DNA of 6,400 nt from Candidatus Omnitrophota bacterium (GTDB taxonomy: Bacteria; Omnitrophota; Gorgyraeia; Gygaellales; Profunditerraquicolaceae), in the NCBI GenBank assembly GCA_023228185.1, contig JALOBQ010000057.1, positions 1-6,400 of the forward strand. The letters are read 5' to 3'. The notes beneath the pieces are model-generated. The model saw nothing but the letters and a program-made list of their open reading frames with translations. It was not told the DNA's origin and did not search any database. Position numbers and translations under genes: made by a program. Every line of letters starts with the position of its first letter. The first letter of the stretch is position 1. Positions 5,505 through 6,400 of this stretch are shown in pieces.

Positions 5505-6400
5505 TTATGACTCCTGCCAATCCGTTAGATACGGCGTGCCGCTTGAGCCGCTGAGCAGTTTAAAACCCGGCGGTAGATCGCCAAGTTTCGCGCGGTCTGA
5601 ATAATAAAATTTCTCATAGGTTAAAACTTCCGTTAACCCCAAGTTACCGTTAGTAATCACATTGCCGGTGGTTTGCCCCCAATCAAGGATATCCACGAAA
5701 CTGGCGTCTTCGTGCGTGTAAACAACGCTTTCATGCTCGCTGCGGAAGACGGAAATTTCTCCGTAATCCCCCCAGGAAACAGTGCTTAAGCGTGAATCCG
5801 AAGTAAACTGCAAAGGCTCGACATAAGTGATCGTGCCGGTAGAAATGATCGTCAGGTCCTGGTTATCCTGCCAGGTAGCGTCAAAAAATATATTCACATT
5901 TCCCGTGCCGGCGGCTGAGCCCTCTACGAAAATCACTTTCTTGCCGATTAAAGCAGTGTCGGGAAAAATATTTACTGTTCCGTCAGTTACCAGGTGCACT
6001 ACTTCATCAGCCGGATAACCTGCCACTGACTGATTGCCGTATTCCACAAAATCGCCGAATTCATCGCTTGTGCCGTTGCCGTTATAATCCGGGATTTTAA
6101 TCGTAGTGCCGTCTTTGCTGACCCCTTCCTGCTTATCGCTAAAAGTGGCGCTGGCAAAAGCAGTTTTAGAAAATTTACCGGAGATACGCGTTTTATCGTA
6201 AACTTCCACTTTAGCTAACAAACCGTTAAGCGACATATTCCCGCCCACGGAAACCGTATTATCAAAAGCTGACGGAATACGCACGAAAGAAGCTTGGATC
6301 GTGCGGGAAGTTGCCCCGCAAGTGCCTGTGACATTAACAATCGGCAAGCTGCTTACATCAATAACATAGTTACCGGCGCCAAAAATTACTCCGCCTTCCG
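5505..6400 (-). CDS. PilX-like pilus-associated protein, C-terminal part (5' end off window)
   Basis: The frame is open to the right edge, so only the last 297 residues are seen; the hydrophobic N-terminus expected of a PilX/minor pilin protein is outside. The visible start, GAGNYVIDV (8-15) and VNVTGTCGATSRTIQASFVRIP (21-42), fits the stretch in PilX-like proteins where the transported domain begins after the N-terminal helix. The region from about 135 to 200 has short repeating strands (TVNIFPD, KKVIFVEG, GNVNIFFD, DLTIISTGTI) like a beta-helix or stacked beta repeat. A loop D-x-N-x-N-G-x-x-D at residues 104-112 resembles a calcium-binding loop. The C-terminal end, YLTDWQES, resembles the W-containing end of such proteins. 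The role is probably a surface-exposed minor pilin or pilus-tip component exported with the pilus. The call rests on overall style and the pilMNOPQ neighbourhood rather than a single diagnostic motif; another exported beta-rich surface protein is possible. Confidence 0.65.
   Translation of the reverse strand, partial: EGGVIFGAGNYVIDVSSLPIVNVTGTCGATSRTIQASFVRIPSAFDNTVSVGGNMSLNGLLAKVEVYDKTRISGKFSKTAFASATFSDKQEGVSKDGTTIKIPDYNGNGTSDEFGDFVEYGNQSVAGYPADEVVHLVTDGTVNIFPDTALIGKKVIFVEGSAAGTGNVNIFFDATWQDNQDLTIISTGTITYVEPLQFTSDSRLSTVSWGDYGEISVFRSEHESVVYTHEDASFVDILDWGQTTGNVITNGNLGLTEVLTYEKFYYSDRAKLGDLPPGFKLLSGSSGTPYLTDWQES
5511..5515 (-). promoter_or_regulatory. Shine-Dalgarno of the 164-residue membrane protein
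   Basis: AGGAG on the minus strand lies 10 nt before the ATG at 5500-5498, inside the last codons of the preceding PilX-like gene. It favours this ATG over the second in-frame ATG at 5488-5486. Confidence 0.5.

Noticed and set aside
778..5510. Internal promoters or terminators between the pilus genes
   Set aside because: The genes overlap or abut, and I saw no hairpin followed by a T-run on the minus strand, nor a convincing -35/-10 pair at any junction.
5505..6347. Start of the PilX-like gene at the TTG at 6347-6345
   Set aside because: The frame stays open to the window edge and the upstream residues (GAGNYVIDVSS) fit the same protein. A start here would also lack any export or membrane segment, so the gene is treated as 5'-partial.

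Overview
This window is one unbroken minus-strand gene train with no intergenic space. In transcription order (high to low coordinates) it reads: a large PilX-like pilus-associated protein (5' end off the window), a small unrecognised membrane protein, pilM, pilN, pilO, pilP, pilQ, a half-length DUF2344 (radical-SAM-linked) gene, and the first third of a ribonuclease E/G gene that runs off the left edge. Neighbouring genes overlap by 4-23 bp or are separated by 0-4 bp, so a single operon is the natural reading. No promoter, terminator, RNA gene, repeat, CRISPR array or mobile element is visible.

The core is the type IV pilus alignment and secretin module. PilM is a cytoplasmic actin-fold protein that binds the N-terminal tail of PilN. 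PilN and PilO are single-pass inner-membrane proteins that pair in the periplasm. PilP links them to PilQ, the outer-membrane secretin through which the pilus leaves the cell. Upstream sit the PilX-like protein, probably a non-canonical minor pilin or surface passenger, and the 164-residue protein. By position the latter is a candidate lineage-specific accessory part of the same machine. Major pilin, PilB/PilT ATPases and PilC are not in the window.

Downstream, the train continues into DUF2344 and RNase E/G. These two are commonly neighbours in other bacteria, usually behind a radical SAM gene. Here the radical SAM gene is absent from that position, pilQ stands in its place, and the DUF2344 protein has only about half its usual length.

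The organism is a diderm (secretin, periplasmic alignment proteins) using standard code, with moderate GC and mixed ATG/TTG starts. The compact pilMNOPQ cluster, PilQ without AMIN domains, and a large PilX-like protein suggest an uncultured lineage such as Omnitrophota. That assignment is inference from gene style only; other deep-branching diderms are possible.
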